Shown piece by piece: positions 1 to 13,600 of a stretch of 64,000 nt of DNA. Made by a program: the position numbers and the translations under genes. Each line of letters begins with the position of its first letter. The stretch's first letter is position 1. Source of the DNA: Phalacrocorax aristotelis (Eukaryota; Chordata; Aves; Suliformes; Phalacrocoracidae); NCBI RefSeq assembly GCF_949628215.1, contig NC_134276.1, forward strand, positions 37,526,067 through 37,590,066, read 5' to 3'. The notes below the pieces were generated by a model that searched no databases, was not told where the DNA came from, and saw nothing but the letters and a program-made list of their open reading frames with translations.

Positions 1-114
1 TGTCTTTCCAAATAATATTAAATGTTATTCTTAATGGATAAATTTGCTCTGTCAAATAATTCAGTTCCCCTCACCACTGCCATATCTAGTCTGCTGATTG
101 TACTGCATAGATAT

Positions 115-140
115 TATTTAAATATTATAATATTTAAATA
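115..140. repeat. 26-bp perfect AT-only palindrome
   Basis: Positions 115-140 equal their own reverse complement over all 26 bases, with no spacer. The motif TAGATATTATTTAA also occurs twice around it (108-121 and 154-167), so the palindrome lies in a locally duplicated AT-rich patch. It could extrude as a cruciform. No function is assigned. Confidence 0.85.
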
Positions 141-3100
141 CATATTATTTAAAATAGATATTATTTAAGTAGCTCACTCTGAAACACAACCTGAAAGTGG
201 TTCTGGGAATAGCTTGTTTGACAGATAGCTTCCAAAAGGCTGAGGGGATAAGACAACAGTAGGCTTGTTACTGTGTGCTCTACACAGCTCTCCAATACTT
301 TCGGTATGTGCTCTTGAACCACAAGTTCCTGAACATACCATGATGTAAGGTAACTGCATGGGATGAATACATAAAGCAGCCAACATGTGCAGCCAGTGCA
401 CAGGTATCAGTGGAGTAGTAGGGAGAGTCCCCTTAGGACAAAATCTCAGTCCATTCCTGCATCTATGATGATGTAAAAATATTTATTAGCAAGTTTTGCA
501 GACAACAGGCTTTGGTGGAATAATAGATGAGGAAAAGGAGAAGTTATTTCTGTGCAATTGGAATAATCTGGGTGAATGACCAGAGTGGGAGCCATTCACC
601 AAGCCTGACTCTAGTATAGTGTGGTTAATCTCCCCCTCTGAGGTTAATTAGTCTCCTACTCTGAACCGTTCTCTGGAGGATACTATCATACTATCTTCCT
701 CTACTGACTACAAGAGACTCTAGGGAAATTAGCCTTTATAGACAAAATTAGCCTTTGGAAATATATTTCCCTTCCCTGGTCTGACAAATATCTACATATC
801 TAGGATGTGAATAATGCATATGCTTGTAGCGCTTCTTGCAAAATACTGCTTAGAAAAAAAGGGGACTCTGTTGACTACTGTTGCACACAAAATATGCCTG
901 TTTTGGAAAAAGTGAGAAGCACAGCTACTCTCCAGTCTAAGGCATAACTATGAAACCCTCTAAAAAGGGAAATCAACAGGATGAATAAGAGCCAAGGAAA
1001 ACTGTATCACAAGAAAATGCTGGCCGTTGATAGTCCCTTACTTCTGTACTTGGAAGGAGCCTGTTTGTTAGGTCCTACATTTGCATATATAATTAGTGTT
1101 GCTTCAGTTTTTCCTACCAAATAAGTAAAACATGCCATCTAATGCTACATAGTCACAACCTGTATGAACTTTTTCACTATAAAACCCCTTTGTCAGAAAC
1201 CCTGTCCCTTTAACGCAAGGGATAGGCATTGTTTCTCCAGAAAAAGCAAGACCCTTCATCCTTTATGAAGTTTTGGATCTGTGGGTAATAGATGCTGTGT
1301 CCCCAGTTTATCCCACAGAACAAACAAGTTTTTTTTTCCTTTCACATAGAGCATCCTACAGTCATTTCAGAATTTACTTTTTTCCTAATGGATCTAAGAC
1401 GATTAAACTGCAGATCTGTTTGAAATAAGGCAATGCAGATCCCAACATACTTCCTTACTAAAGGTCTTTGCATTTGGAGCATGGAAAAATGTTTTATCAT
1501 GGATTTTAAAAACTTTGACAATAGAGAACTAAGGAGCAAGTAGTGACTAAACACTACATGGAGTGAGGTCAATGTCAAAATATGAGGCAGTGAAGTTCTT
1601 TTCACTCACTGGTATATTTGGCTAAGTTGCATATTTCCTAAACCAAACAAATAGGTCCTAATTTGAAATAAAAGAAATAAAAACTTTAAAAATTAGCGTG
1701 GTCATTTAGTGCATAGAGTACCATAACATATTGCTTGCAAATGAAGTCACTTTCCTTTAAGCTCATTCCTCCAAGGTATATCTCTTGAAATATCATCTGT
1801 CTAGAATTTTTTAGATATGAACATCACTAATTTATCTGCTTCACAAATGCAGTGATTTCGCATGAAAATAAAGGAGAGGGCAACATACATGCAAACACAC
1901 AAAAATTCCTTCTTATTCTTTTATTGCTTATAAAAAGAATTACGCAGATATCCTTATTTTGCTTGAAGATAAAATTTCTAAGCATATTGTAAATATTTTG
2001 TAAAACTCTGATGAACTTTCTCCTTCTCAAATGAAAATGAAATGCACAGGAATTTATTAAGGAGGAGGAGTATGTGCTCTACATCATAACTCAGTCCAGA
2101 CATATGGATGGTGCCTCTGTGATCTCCAGACGTCTGTTTCTTCAGAAACTGTCTTCTGCAGATTACACAGGCATTTCTGAAAAGTTCACAGAAAGAACAG
2201 ATTTCATTTACTGAGCTTTCTGAACATGAGTAATAATGTAGTTTTATATTATTTAAATATAATGCCCAAAATAGAAGAAGAGCATGACTGCAGATGGATA
2301 ACAATAGTTATAACTCCAGAGAAAGACTGTCTGCTAGAGTAATAAGTATGTTTTGGTTTTATGATCATCTTGCCTAGATTCTGGATTACCTCAGTAGGAG
2401 TTCTCTGATATACAGTATACCTTAAAGCTAAATAAGAATTTAGTTGCCTAAACTTAGGCATTTGACTTTTAAAAATGTTGTTCTTAGATACTTCAGTAAA
2501 CCTTTCCGATACAATGTCATAAGGAAAATGTTGACTTAATGTTTCAAATCTTATTGCCTAATGTTTGTCAAACATGCTAATGTTAGATCCTTGGATTTTT
2601 TCCCATTAAATCAGTGTACATAATTTAGACAGTCAATGTGAAAGTTACGGATTTGATACCTGTGTTAAATTGGTCTAATTATGCAGCCCTTGATTTCACC
2701 AGCATATAAAATTGCAGAGTAAGAAGACAGAATCATATTCCCTCAGCTGATCTCCACTCTACAACTGGAGGTTTCACATGGTTATAAACAAAGAGGTCAG
2801 AAGAGCTGACAGGAAGTACCTTATATGGAAGCCTCATGGTTTTCTCTTATATCTTTTTTTCCCCTTAGAATCCTGACATAGGTAAGCATTTGTTATTCTT
2901 GAAAATCAGATATCCTTACAGGCATCTAACTTAAGACTTGTCTTTTTCAGTTTAAATTGTGACATCTTAATGGTTTTTCCCCCTGTGTGCCTAATTAGAA
3001 GTAAAACAAGAAATGTGCAGCCTGTGTAGTGCAGCTCTGTTTGTGTTAGAGAGGAGGTGGTGACATGTGGAGCTGGGCAGTTACTTTACTATATGAAAAG

Positions 3101-4484
3101 GTAAGTAACTGTAAATTCAGGCTAATTTTTGTGGTAGTTCTGTGTTATGTATTGCAATGGAGACCCATTCCTGTCCATCTTAAAGTCCAGTTCTGTAAAC
3201 GTTTAAGTGATTCGCTTCAATAAGAGCTGAGGGCATCATCAGCTCACAGGTTCCTCTGTGAGCATCTCTGTCTGACATGTTTTCTCTGCTAGCTTCTGTG
3301 TCAGTCAAATGAAGCAACACTGAATTTTGAAGAGGAAAAACAAAATCTATGGATCAGAAAGCAAATGGCTATCCACCATAATCTTCAGTGTAGAAAACAG
3401 GTTCGTGTAACTGCGATTAGAGCAGTGCCATAGCTTAATGTACCATTAAAAAAATAATTCACATCCAACACAAATCACCTCTGTACAACTGTGCATTCGA
3501 TTTCATAAAGCAAGCCAGAGACACAGCATGAGGTTAACCATATCTAAATATTAGTAAATTACACACATAATTAAACACAGATTTGACTTCAATTACCCTT
3601 ATTTTTAAGACACACAGTACTCAAGAGAAAGTAATATTAAAATATAGGGAAAACAGGAAAAAAAAAAATCCACCCTACAATCAAAAGAGCAGGTTTTCTG
3701 ACTTCAAGACCTTCCTCTTAAGAAACCACCACCGTGGAAATTTTGACCTAGGCTATATCATTCAGTGTTTTTGTGACATTGTATATTTAAAGAGACTTAT
3801 AAAATAATCTAAGTGAAGCATATCAGGAACAGCCTTCAATAAATCATGATGCTTGCTCTCTATAGCCTTCCTATACTTCAAATGGTTATAGCATCTTCCC
3901 AATTTACTAATACACATTAAAAGGATTTTGGAAATGCCAAGGAAAAAAAGAATCTCTCTTTGGTTTTTATGAGCTCCCTGACTTACCTTAAGAAAGTTTT
4001 CTTTTGTGCAAAACCAGAAAAGGTCTGCACTGAGGATGTAAAATATTTTGGAGAATATTGAGCTGCTATTAACCAAACTTCCCCTACTGTATAGTCACAT
4101 AGTCATAGTGTATTTCCACTTTGCAATGTGCTTTACTGTCAGTGTTTTTATGCTGACATAGATGGCTGTTTTAAAACAGAAGCTCCTATATTGGTTGATA
4201 CATAGAGAGAGATTAACTTTTTTTCAGGTCTCAGATCTCAAGACTTCTCCTATTCAGATCTGTACACTGACGTCATCTGAATTTTTTTCCCTTTCTAGTT
4301 TTTTGTATGTATTTTCTGTGTGCAGCCATATGTTCATTCATGTTTTGTCTGTCTTCTCAAAATTATGAAGCCATAATATCCCCTTAAGAAGACTATTAAA
4401 GCCTGATTATGACAGTGTAACTAAAACCAAAGACTTCATCACAAATACAATGGGTTTGATTTTAATGGCACTACTTACAGAGTA

Positions 4485-4510
4485 GTACCACTTCCTAAAT
4501 CAAGTGGTAC
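4485..4510. repeat. Short perfect inverted repeat (9-bp arms, 8-nt loop)
   Basis: GTACCACTT at 4485-4493 is followed by an 8-nt loop and by AAGTGGTAC at 4502-4510, a perfect reverse complement. The flanking stretch from about 4401 vaguely resembles palindromic amniote repeats that begin GCCTGATT, but the match is too weak to name a family. Confidence 0.6.
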
Positions 4511-4658
4511 GTTACGCCATATATTGCTGGACTGAAATTGATGAAGTTATGCAGGAAATAAAGGACTACATCTAAAACAAAGTAATCACATTGTGACTGT
4601 TATTAAGAGAATCTGGCATCCGAGGCCGGTATTCTTACTCAGTCAAAGTCCTGGCAAA

Positions 4659-4715
4659 GGGAGGCTTGAACAGGCTCAGAGGGAGGCTTGAAAAGGCTCA
4701 AAGGGAGGCTTTGAA
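4659..4715. repeat. 22-bp minisatellite, about 2.6 copies
   Basis: The unit GGGAGGCTTGAACAGGCTCA plus two bases occupies 4659-4680. It repeats with few changes at 4681-4702 and starts a third time at 4703 before decaying. The block is G-rich compared with its AT-rich surroundings. It is a small tandem duplication with no coding meaning in any frame that I can see. Confidence 0.85.
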
Positions 4716-7103
4716 GTGCAGTGTTATGTTACCCACTGGTGTTAACTCATTTTTTAAATCCCTGATTTAGCTTTTATGTTGAAGTAAAATTTATCTACAC
4801 CATTTGGCAAGATGAATATAATGCTTGGACTGTAGCTTCCAGAATTTCTCACTGCAGTAAACAATTTAAGAACCTGTATAAGAAGTACATACAGAACATG
4901 GTGCAAACTTTCCACTCCGTAATTACTTCACTCTTTCCGTAAAAAGCGTTAACCTTCCAGAGGATGCTTCTTCTTTCATAAATATTGCTGACACAGCAGA
5001 AAACAGTTGGGATTTTCTGTAAATAAAAAACTCAGACAATTAACTCATGTACAATACACACGTCATCATATTCATTTGCCATTTTCATGGCGGCTTGTCC
5101 TTTCTACATTTTATTATTCATTTATGATAGCTATTATATGCCTTTCAGAGTCTATCTGGCTCTCCTGAGGAATATTTATGACTATTATAGGGCTCTTATG
5201 AGAAGACCCAACGATAGTTATTGCGGAAACTCTGTGAAATGCTACATTAGTGCAGAGATATGCTGGTAGTAAAATACCTGAACTTGTTTCAAAGTATCCC
5301 TTGATGGAAATTAAAAGACAGGCTTCTTCTGGTGAGGTTCTGTATCTCCTCTAACCCTGCCACCTCAGAGAACCGAGAAGTTCTGATTGGGAGTTTAGTA
5401 TTCAGTGGTTGCAGCTGGTGCCTCAAAACAAGAGACTTTGGAAAAGCTTCCAATGGAAAGAAACAAGAAAAAGAATGTTTTTACAGGTATTTGCTGCAGC
5501 AGTATTACAGCAGAAATTAAAATGGAAAGAATATAAGTGAAAATAGAAGACCTAAAGGTGCACCTTTGGACACTCAGGGACACTTCTATCATCCTTTATC
5601 CCTCTACCTCCTTCTATTTTAAAGGAGGAAGAGTGGTGTCTTGAAGTGAATCTGAATACTGCAGTACTGCACCACCTTGCGGGAGGGAGAGAATCTGGAA
5701 GGAAGAGGAAGAAACTGGGGGAGGAGGGAGAAGGGCATAGATTTCACTAGCTTTTTAAAATCAGTGTCTAATTTCATCCCTGTATCAATAAATATCCATG
5801 AAGCAAGCTGCTGAATCATTTTTGTTTAATCCATGGCCTTTAAAATATTTTCTATGTTTCTAACCTAATTTGGCCTCTCTGTGTAAAGAACAAGTAGCCA
5901 TTTCAATTTAGAACAAGGAGATTTTCTGGCATGTAAGCAGTTGTTATAGGAGCAAATATTCTATGCTGCCAGGGAAGTAATTTGGGGGAACATCTTGGGC
6001 AGAAGGTGAAAGAAGAGAATTTATGAGACCAGAAAAATTAAAGAAAAAAAAATTATCAACAAAGTGAAGAAATCAAAAGAATTGTGAAAACAAAAGCTTG
6101 CTAATACGTAGACACAATATAAACATAAGACTTTCCTGTGTGGGTGCAAATATTAACTGCACTTTATATAGAACATAAATTCCTGTGATGGATTCATGTC
6201 CTGTGAATGCAAGAAACAGATTGTATTATGCAGGCGCATTATCACAGATGCTTAATACATTTGTTCCAGTGAAATCTGTGGTACAAGTTACACACCATCC
6301 TTATTATCTTTTCAGAACACAATCAGAACTTAGTTTTTGCTCACTGCCTGGAAGTTTTTATTTGTGTTGGCTGGACTTTAAGCAGTTCATGGGAGAAAGC
6401 TGTGCATTGTCTTGGAATGCAGTTTAATGCCATTTTGGACCACTCCAGCATTTCTCTTGTGTAGGAGCTCCTTTGGCTATTTTAGGGAACCTACAGAGAG
6501 GTATTTGCAAGGTCTAATCTTACAGCAGGAAAGTTGGTCTCTGCAGGTATCTTTTTTAATCAAAGGAGAGGAGCAGGTTCCACAAGGGAGATGTTTCATA
6601 ACAAGAGGCTCTTAATCATCACTGAAGGTGTCCTCCTCCACTGAGGATGCATAAGAAGATTCTCCTTCATAGGTAAAAGTCAGTCTTTTTGACTAACCCT
6701 TCAAAGGCTTATCACACTTCATTACAAGAAGATCTTCTTAAAATGTTTCTTGTCATCAAGTGTGTTTTAGTGTTTAGGGCTCTACATTTCCATTTTTTTC
6801 TCCTTAGTGACATATTTTCCTCTACCTCCCAGTCCCAGTTACAGGTCATTGCTTTTATTCAAATTATTAGTAAAAAAAATATTCTTTTTATACTAGGGTC
6901 AGTATCACACCACAGGAACAAAATATTGTCCCAATTTTCCTGTGCCCCTGACTATAAGTTGCCTGGAACGGGGATTGCTTTTTGCTTCTGTTTCTTAGGC
7001 AAAATCCAGCAGTTTGACCATATTTAGCCAACATCAAAGAAAAAACCAAACCAAACAAAAAAAAACCCAAACCAAAACACATAATGACTTAGTAAATAAA
7101 TTA
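4716..7103. other. Unique non-coding DNA, no gene seen
   Basis: Only short frames are present. A purine-rich run (mostly G and A) lies at about 5674-5735. An A/C-rich low-complexity tract of AACCAAAC-type units lies at 7037-7082, just before a palindromic repeat fragment. Nothing else stands out. Confidence 0.65.
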
Positions 7104-7151
7104 ATTGAAGTCAATACTGCCAGTTTACTCTAGCAGAGGATCTGGCCCTCA
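7104..7151. repeat. Half copy of a palindromic amniote repeat (MITE-like)
   Basis: The segment starts with the centre motif ATTGAAGTCAAT and ends with GAGGATCTGGCCCTCAG. This is the right half of a short palindromic interspersed repeat that I recall from turtle, crocodile and bird genomes, whose outer arms read GCCAGATCCTCAGCTGG and its complement. A full copy of the same family is at 27891-27973. The left half is missing here and is replaced by an A/C-rich tract. The family name is not certain. Confidence 0.6.
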
Positions 7152-7259
7152 GAATTTAAATGTGGGGTTATGTGTAAATAAATCATATTGCACTGTTGGA
7201 GTGTATGATAATTGGGCTATTTTGTTTTCTGAATTCCCTGTCTTTTGCTCTTCTGGTTT

Positions 7260-7530
7260 ACTTTAATTAACAAACAGCATGAAGCTTTTCAAACCTGTCC
7301 TTGATGTTCATTGAGGAAGAGGGAGAGCAAATGCCAAACTTTAACCTACAATTCATCACAAACAGTGAGATACCTTATAGGAGGTAGCAGAAAATGTATT
7401 AATTCACATTTAAATTAAGTGTTTCAAATAATGATTTAATTGAGAATTAATAAGCCAGTTATTGCAGGTTAATTAAATGCCACTTGATGATTAAAAACAT
7501 ATTATTTATTCAGATTAACAACTATTAGGC
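7260..7530. promoter_or_regulatory. Candidate conserved non-coding element rich in homeodomain cores
   Basis: The stretch contains many TAATTA/ATTA-type cores: TTTAATTAAC near 7262, then repeated TTAATT, ATTTAATTGA, GAATTAATAA and GGTTAATTAAATG between 7398 and 7480, mixed with non-repetitive sequence. Such clusters are typical of vertebrate developmental enhancers but also arise by chance in AT-rich DNA. No conservation data are available, so this is only a candidate. Confidence 0.25.
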
Positions 7531-7616
7531 AGTAGTGTAGCCCCACACCCTGCTGTGACTTATTACTTTAAAAAACTCTGTCAATTTATTTCTCATTTTC
7601 AGGCTTGGTTTTTTGG

Positions 7617-7641
7617 TTTTATTTATTTATTTATTTATTTT
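7617..7641. repeat. (TTTA)n microsatellite
   Basis: About six uninterrupted TTTA units follow a T/G-rich stretch. It is a simple repeat. Confidence 0.9.
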
Positions 7642-10600
7642 AGGCTGTTGCTGTTTATAACACCTTGAAAACACTATGAGAAAGTAATAAAAAAATCTAT
7701 AATTCTGAGATTTTTTTTCCCCTAACATAGACTTTTTATGCATTTTTGGTATGAATGTTTCTAAAAGTTCAGCTATAGTAATTGTAAAGAAAACACCACT
7801 GAAATATTGCAAGTGCTATACATATATATGTTTATATAAAACAAAGAAGAAATTTGCAAAAAGTGTATACAAAATAACAGAAATTAAGTCAAGTATTGAA
7901 TATGTAAGCTTCCAAATAACTCCTTTGATTTAGCTCATGGGCCAGACCCAGTTAATTTTCAGTAGAACTGTACAGCCATATATGTTACCTGCATTTGGAT
8001 GTGATGTGTGAATACTGCCTTGTGGTGTTCAGGAGTGGGCGTTGGAAAAATAAGCGCATATTTTTTTATGAAAGCCTTTTTAATAGTGCATTAATGCTTG
8101 TGTTGTGCCATGTTGACAGGTTATTTAGAATTCCTTGTAGATGAAAGATTACCATAATAGAGCAAACTTTTCATCCATATTAATGCACAATATGAGCACC
8201 ATCTTTTCCTGTCGTAAATCCAAAACAACATTAAATCAAAGCAACTGTACAAATCAGTTTTGTATGCATGGCAGGACAGTAGGGTTTGCCCACCTTCAGT
8301 TTGGACAAGAATCTGCAACCTGGCGGGTAGCTTGTTACAATAATTTCAGTTTGGAAATATTGCATGACTTCCACAAGGTGAGGGAAGTGGCAGTCAAGTA
8401 TGCGTATGTTGTTTCTTTGCCATGTTCGCTGAAGTGATTCTCATCTTCCTCAACAAAATACCACTGCACAGAAAAAATTTATACTGGTGAATACAGGCAT
8501 CAGTTTTAGTACTTCTTCTTCACAACATCTCTTAGTGTTGTTACAACACCTCTTTTTGCCTGCAGTAAAAGGTTTGCTTCCGTTTTTCTATAGAAAACAC
8601 TTAGGGGAGATGCCAGTACCAATACATGCATATTTATTTAAGTGCTTTCTGAATCCCAAGTTGATGGTAAGTATTTAGAAATTGGAAAAGTAATTTTCTG
8701 TATTACTTTTATAAAGGTAAAGGATATTATAAACTTTTGGGGTTTAGGGGTATCTTCACCTAAATCTAAAATTTCTGTGCAGCAGCAAACTTGAGAAATA
8801 CTGGGCAACTTCTCCCTTATAGTCAGCTATCTTAACATAGAATTTGCTTTATCATGTCCTGACATGGAACACAGTTGCTTAGCCCAGCTTAAATTTAAAA
8901 GATAATGAAGACAGAAACCAATCAAAAGACGTATTTACTGTGATTTATATCGCAGTTCTTCAGTCAAAGTGAAGCAGAGAAAAACATTCTGTGAGCTGGT
9001 TTACAACTATTGTGTAAAGTCACATGTCTGAAGCATAAAACACAGTTTCTTTTCACTGCTGTGAACGGCATTGCCATTCCTATTATGTAAAATGAATAAA
9101 TAAATATGTGAGACCACATTGTCAAAGATAGTAGAAATGGTGTCACGTTGACTGGAAAACATTTTACGCCAGTATACACAGCTGTTATGACTTTTGAGAG
9201 GACAATGAAACAAAGAACCGAGTCCCCTTCCAACCTTCTGTAAAGTCAAGGATGGCTTAATGACTAGCATTTTGCTGGCACCAGTAGGTTTACAAAAAGT
9301 TCTCTTAACAGTATAGAAGTTGAGTTTAAAGTTATTTTACAGAAACTAAATCTTCCTAATCTACCTCAGGCATTAAGGGAAAGACAAACTTACAAAGGAA
9401 AGGGTCTTGAGAAAAGAATCAATTACCCTAGCTTATGTTCCCTCAAACTCACTGACTCTTAAGATAGAAGAGGAGACAGTTAGGTTTGTTTTCACAGCAG
9501 CTGGGTTTGTAAGTGTTTTCTCCTGGGGTCAGGAAGGCCAGTCTTTCCTAAGCATAACAGGCAACAGAGAAAGTGAGAGCTACCATGCTGAACAAGACAG
9601 AGGACCTTTTCTTGATGAAAAAGCCAGGAAGAATAGAGGAGAATGTGGTGTCACTTATTTTGCTTTTCTTTCAGACCGCTCTAGCAGACAGTTTCAGCAA
9701 CTTCTCAGGTCTCTGGAATATTCATGAAAGCGATATAAGACTGCGAGAGCATGCAAACAGTATGTGTCAATGTGTCAGGACCTTCATATAGTTTGGGTTA
9801 AACAGCTGAAGATGTCTTAATATAAGGGTATTTAAACATTTAAGGTATGTCGCTTTCCAGACATAAAAGACTGGACACACAGTGCCATTCGGTGTAGCTC
9901 TATGTGCCATACAGCTGCTGTGCATCTGACTCTTATGTTCTTCAACTTACCAAGACTCCCTGCAAACTATAAATTGCAATCAGGTTTCCAGAAGCTTGGT
10001 ATACCTCAGAGCATCCTCTGCAAACCTCAGCTTGTCCTAAAAGTACCACAACAGACATTAAAATGAAGGAGCAATTAGTACACAGATCACTTGTTAAATG
10101 CATTGTCTCAGTTTTATTACGATGTCAATAGATAAGCATGGAGACGGTGGTGGAAATAGAGGACAGAAGACTTCCAATAATTGAAAATAGATTATTGTAT
10201 ATTTTTTCTGTACTACTTTGGATCCATACTATTAATGATTGAAATCAATGCTTAAAAGCTGTGAGACAGTGTAAAGATAAAAAGAGTTTTCAGCCTTAAA
10301 GAAACACATATTTAAAATATACCAAAACATCCATAACTTTTACTAGTATTTAAAATGATTGAATTTTACACATATTATTCACTTTATTTATGTTGTCTTA
10401 CCATTTTACATTTCTCTCAGTACAAAAGATAATTACCAATCACTCACTTAGATTTTAATCATTCCTATTTTATTATTTTCATACACATAAAAGAGACCCC
10501 ACATATTCAGTGTTTCCAACACTTAAGCAAAATACTGAAATTCAAAGGGAAAAATTCACATGGGTTTAGAATTTTCTTTTTTATATCATGGATGTATTGC

Positions 10601-13600
10601 TGACAGCTAATAAAGAAACAAATTTAGATTTCTTTAATTTCAAAAGTACCCCATTATGCTATATTCATAGGGTGGTTTTGCCTTCCTTTCTTCTGCCTTT
10701 TTTTAAATCGATTTTCCACTGCTTTCTCTCAAATTTTCTCAAATTGTGCTACAAAATAGCAAAATCAACATGGTTTGTTTTTTTTTTTAAGAATTCTGTA
10801 ACTCTTTCTTAAGTTGATACTGTTTTAAAAAGCCCTCAGATGAAAATAAGAAGAATGAAAATGAGAGTGAACTCCATGAGATACAGAATTAAAGAATTCC
10901 TGCCCCTGATAGACATGTGACACTTGGCCATTTTTTTCTTTAATGGACTCAAGGTATTTTGTGACTGCAGTAGGCACCATAGGTAATGAAGCATCAGCTC
11001 TTACTTCATATCAGCTAGTTTGCCACTCCACCCTTTCTTGCTTTGGTGTTTCAGGTCATATTGAAAAGGAAAACTCACATCATGCTACATACTAGGAACA
11101 TCAGCATATCTGATGGGGAAGGTAAATCTCATGATATGGAAGAAAAAAAACCATGGTAAAGCATTGCAATCTTTTGCTTTATTGGGTTCCTTTTGAATAT
11201 GAAGCTCTTCCAAATGTATTCCTCCTTCTTCAGATATCCTGTCCTCTGCAGTAAGAGGTATTTCACAGATGACCCACATGCATGTCAGATCAGGAGCGTG
11301 AAGGGGTCAGGAAGTGGAGTCAGTGCTACAGGGCTACAGCTGTGTGAAAGGCCGTCCTTCTGCATGTTGCTACGTGGGCTTGGAGAATTCAGTGTTATAG
11401 CTGCACCTGAAATACTCTGATTAGTGAACCACAGAGATCAGAGGCAGATGGTCAGGAGATGAGCATCTCATCACAGGAAAAATGAGAACAGCAAAATATC
11501 CAAAAATACAGGGAGGTTAATGTGCAGGAGATAAACAGGCTTTAGGGTCTGCAGGGGCAGGAATGACAGGGAATCTTTAACCACAGCGTATGGAGGAAAT
11601 CAGGAACCTGCACATAGGTCTGCTTTTCTTTCTTAAAAGATGGACAAAGAAACAGAGTATGGGAGTGTAGTTGAGGAGGTATGAGAGGCATTTCACTTCA
11701 GTGGGGGAAAATGCAGAAGATGAGTAATGGCTTTAGTCCACATAAAGGCACTGCATGCAGGAAGGAAGGAAGCCTGTGAAATGCAGTTGAAACTCACCAG
11801 CAGGGTGAAGTGCTGGTGCAACTGTTCTTGGAATGAAGACATAACCATAGACACACGCTGTGACCCCGTATGCCTTGTGTGTTTGGAAACCAAGATAAAG
11901 ACGAAAATATGAACTCCCGACCCCCAAAGTAAATATCATTCTTTATTATTATTATTATTATATTAAACAATAAGAAATGTTATGAGAGAATTACAATAAA
12001 GTATTTTTTAAAAAAACTTGGAAATACAAATTAAAATTTCAATGTGCAACAAAAAAAAGTATTTTTTCAATCAAAACGTGTTATGTACAACAATATTTTA
12101 TTGAAAAACATATTTATGTAAAGACACATTCTGCAGGGAGAATTTCACCATTCAAGACATTTCTGTCAGCTCTAGTAGAAGTATTTCTATTATTTTTCTT
12201 TTCTACATTTTGTGTAATCAATTTTTTTTGTAAATTTTTGTTTAAGTTTTGAACAATTTGAGTATTATTATTTGGAACTGATTAATTAGGGAGACTTAGA
12301 TTCTTCACTAAGAACACTAGAACTGCATATCACTATTAGATCCCTATTTCGTTGTTTTTCAGCCTAAGGATTTAAAATTGTTCCTGTCCTCCCATAATCA
12401 TTAAGGTAGATTGGTAAAGAGTCCAATAGACCTATTTATCTGGGAGACAGGTCTATTGGGCAGGGAGGCTGCATGGTCAAACAAAAATGTCCAAGGGAGG
12501 TGGCAATTCAAAAATGATTGTTCAAAATATTACTGTATTGCTACAAAAAGATCTGCTACCAGCAAAAGTACTTTGACCCACAGCAACAGATATCCTACAT
12601 ACGTAGGCAAGAACACATTTTCTGTGGGAAGAAAATCCTGTGACCTGACTGACATCTTCCAGGACAAATCCATCCTCTCATTTTCCTACTGACGCAGGTT
12701 TGTTCTTGAGCTTAATTGAATCTCATGTCTGCAGCCTTGGCTGCTCTTCTGCTCCTTCAGACCTTTTTCTCCTGGCTCTAATTTTCACTCTGCATACATT
12801 TTCTCACAACTCGCTGCACTTTCTCCTTCCCTGTGGCTCACCCTTTTCTCTCTGTAATTCTCCAGCTTCTTCTCCATAACAGAAGTTCCTTAGCTGCTGT
12901 CCTCGAGTGCAGCAGCACACTCTGGTGACCCCCTCTGACCCTAGCAGCACTTGACCATACGCACCTTCCTTGCAGTAACATTTCCATCCACAGAAGAGCC
13001 ATTACAAAACACCAAATTGTTATTGTATACTTCAATGAACTCTGCTTTCATGCTTTCTGCTTTCATAAATGCTATGTTTCAGTGCTTTCTAGATGAAACA
13101 TTTTCATCTTTTAAAGCATTCTTTAAAGATTTCCTTTGATTTCACTTCAGACTCACAAACTCAAATTAAAATTCTAAATTTTTGTTCTTTAATTCTTTTG
13201 TTTTAAGCTAACAGTTATGCTCAACTTTTTACTTTTTAACATATTTTAAAATAGTAACAACAATTAGTTGTGGTTTAAAAGCAAAAGTTTACTTATCTTT
13301 TTTTTTTTTTTTTTTTGTCACAGTGGACAGAAACCTGAACACTCCTATGATGGATTTATGAGGGGAAGAAGGGAGGAAAAAAGGGATCATTAACTTTTCC
13401 AGCAGTCTGTTTGCCATGTTTTTTTCTGTGGCTTAGAAAAGCATAAATTGCCAGTACCGCTGCTGATATATTTTGCTCATCTCAGCTTCCAGACTGAAGC
13501 CAACAGAAAGGATCTGTGCTGCTATGCTATGAACATCAATAGCTCTAGTGTTATGGCAGGGTCAGGGAAACTAATTAAAAAAGAACCCTCCCAGCTGGAA

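Larger units (their letters stand above)
1..4658. other. Unique non-coding DNA, no gene seen
   Basis: AT-rich sequence with only short open frames on both strands, none resembling a known protein. No repeat of a family I recognise is visible apart from the small palindromes listed separately. The purine/pyrimidine mix is ordinary and CpG is rare, so there is no sign of a promoter island. It fits an intron or intergenic DNA; sequence alone cannot separate the two. Confidence 0.7.

Noticed and set aside
4401..4480. Another palindromic amniote repeat starting GCCTGATTATGACAGTG
   Set aside because: Only the first bases fit; the second arm is not recognisable.
9407..9727. 106-residue ORF on the plus strand
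   Set aside because: No domain, no repeat match and no supporting signals; chance ORF.
13298..13316. Poly-A tail of a processed pseudogene on the minus strand
   Set aside because: No gene-like body next to the T run and no flanking direct repeat found.
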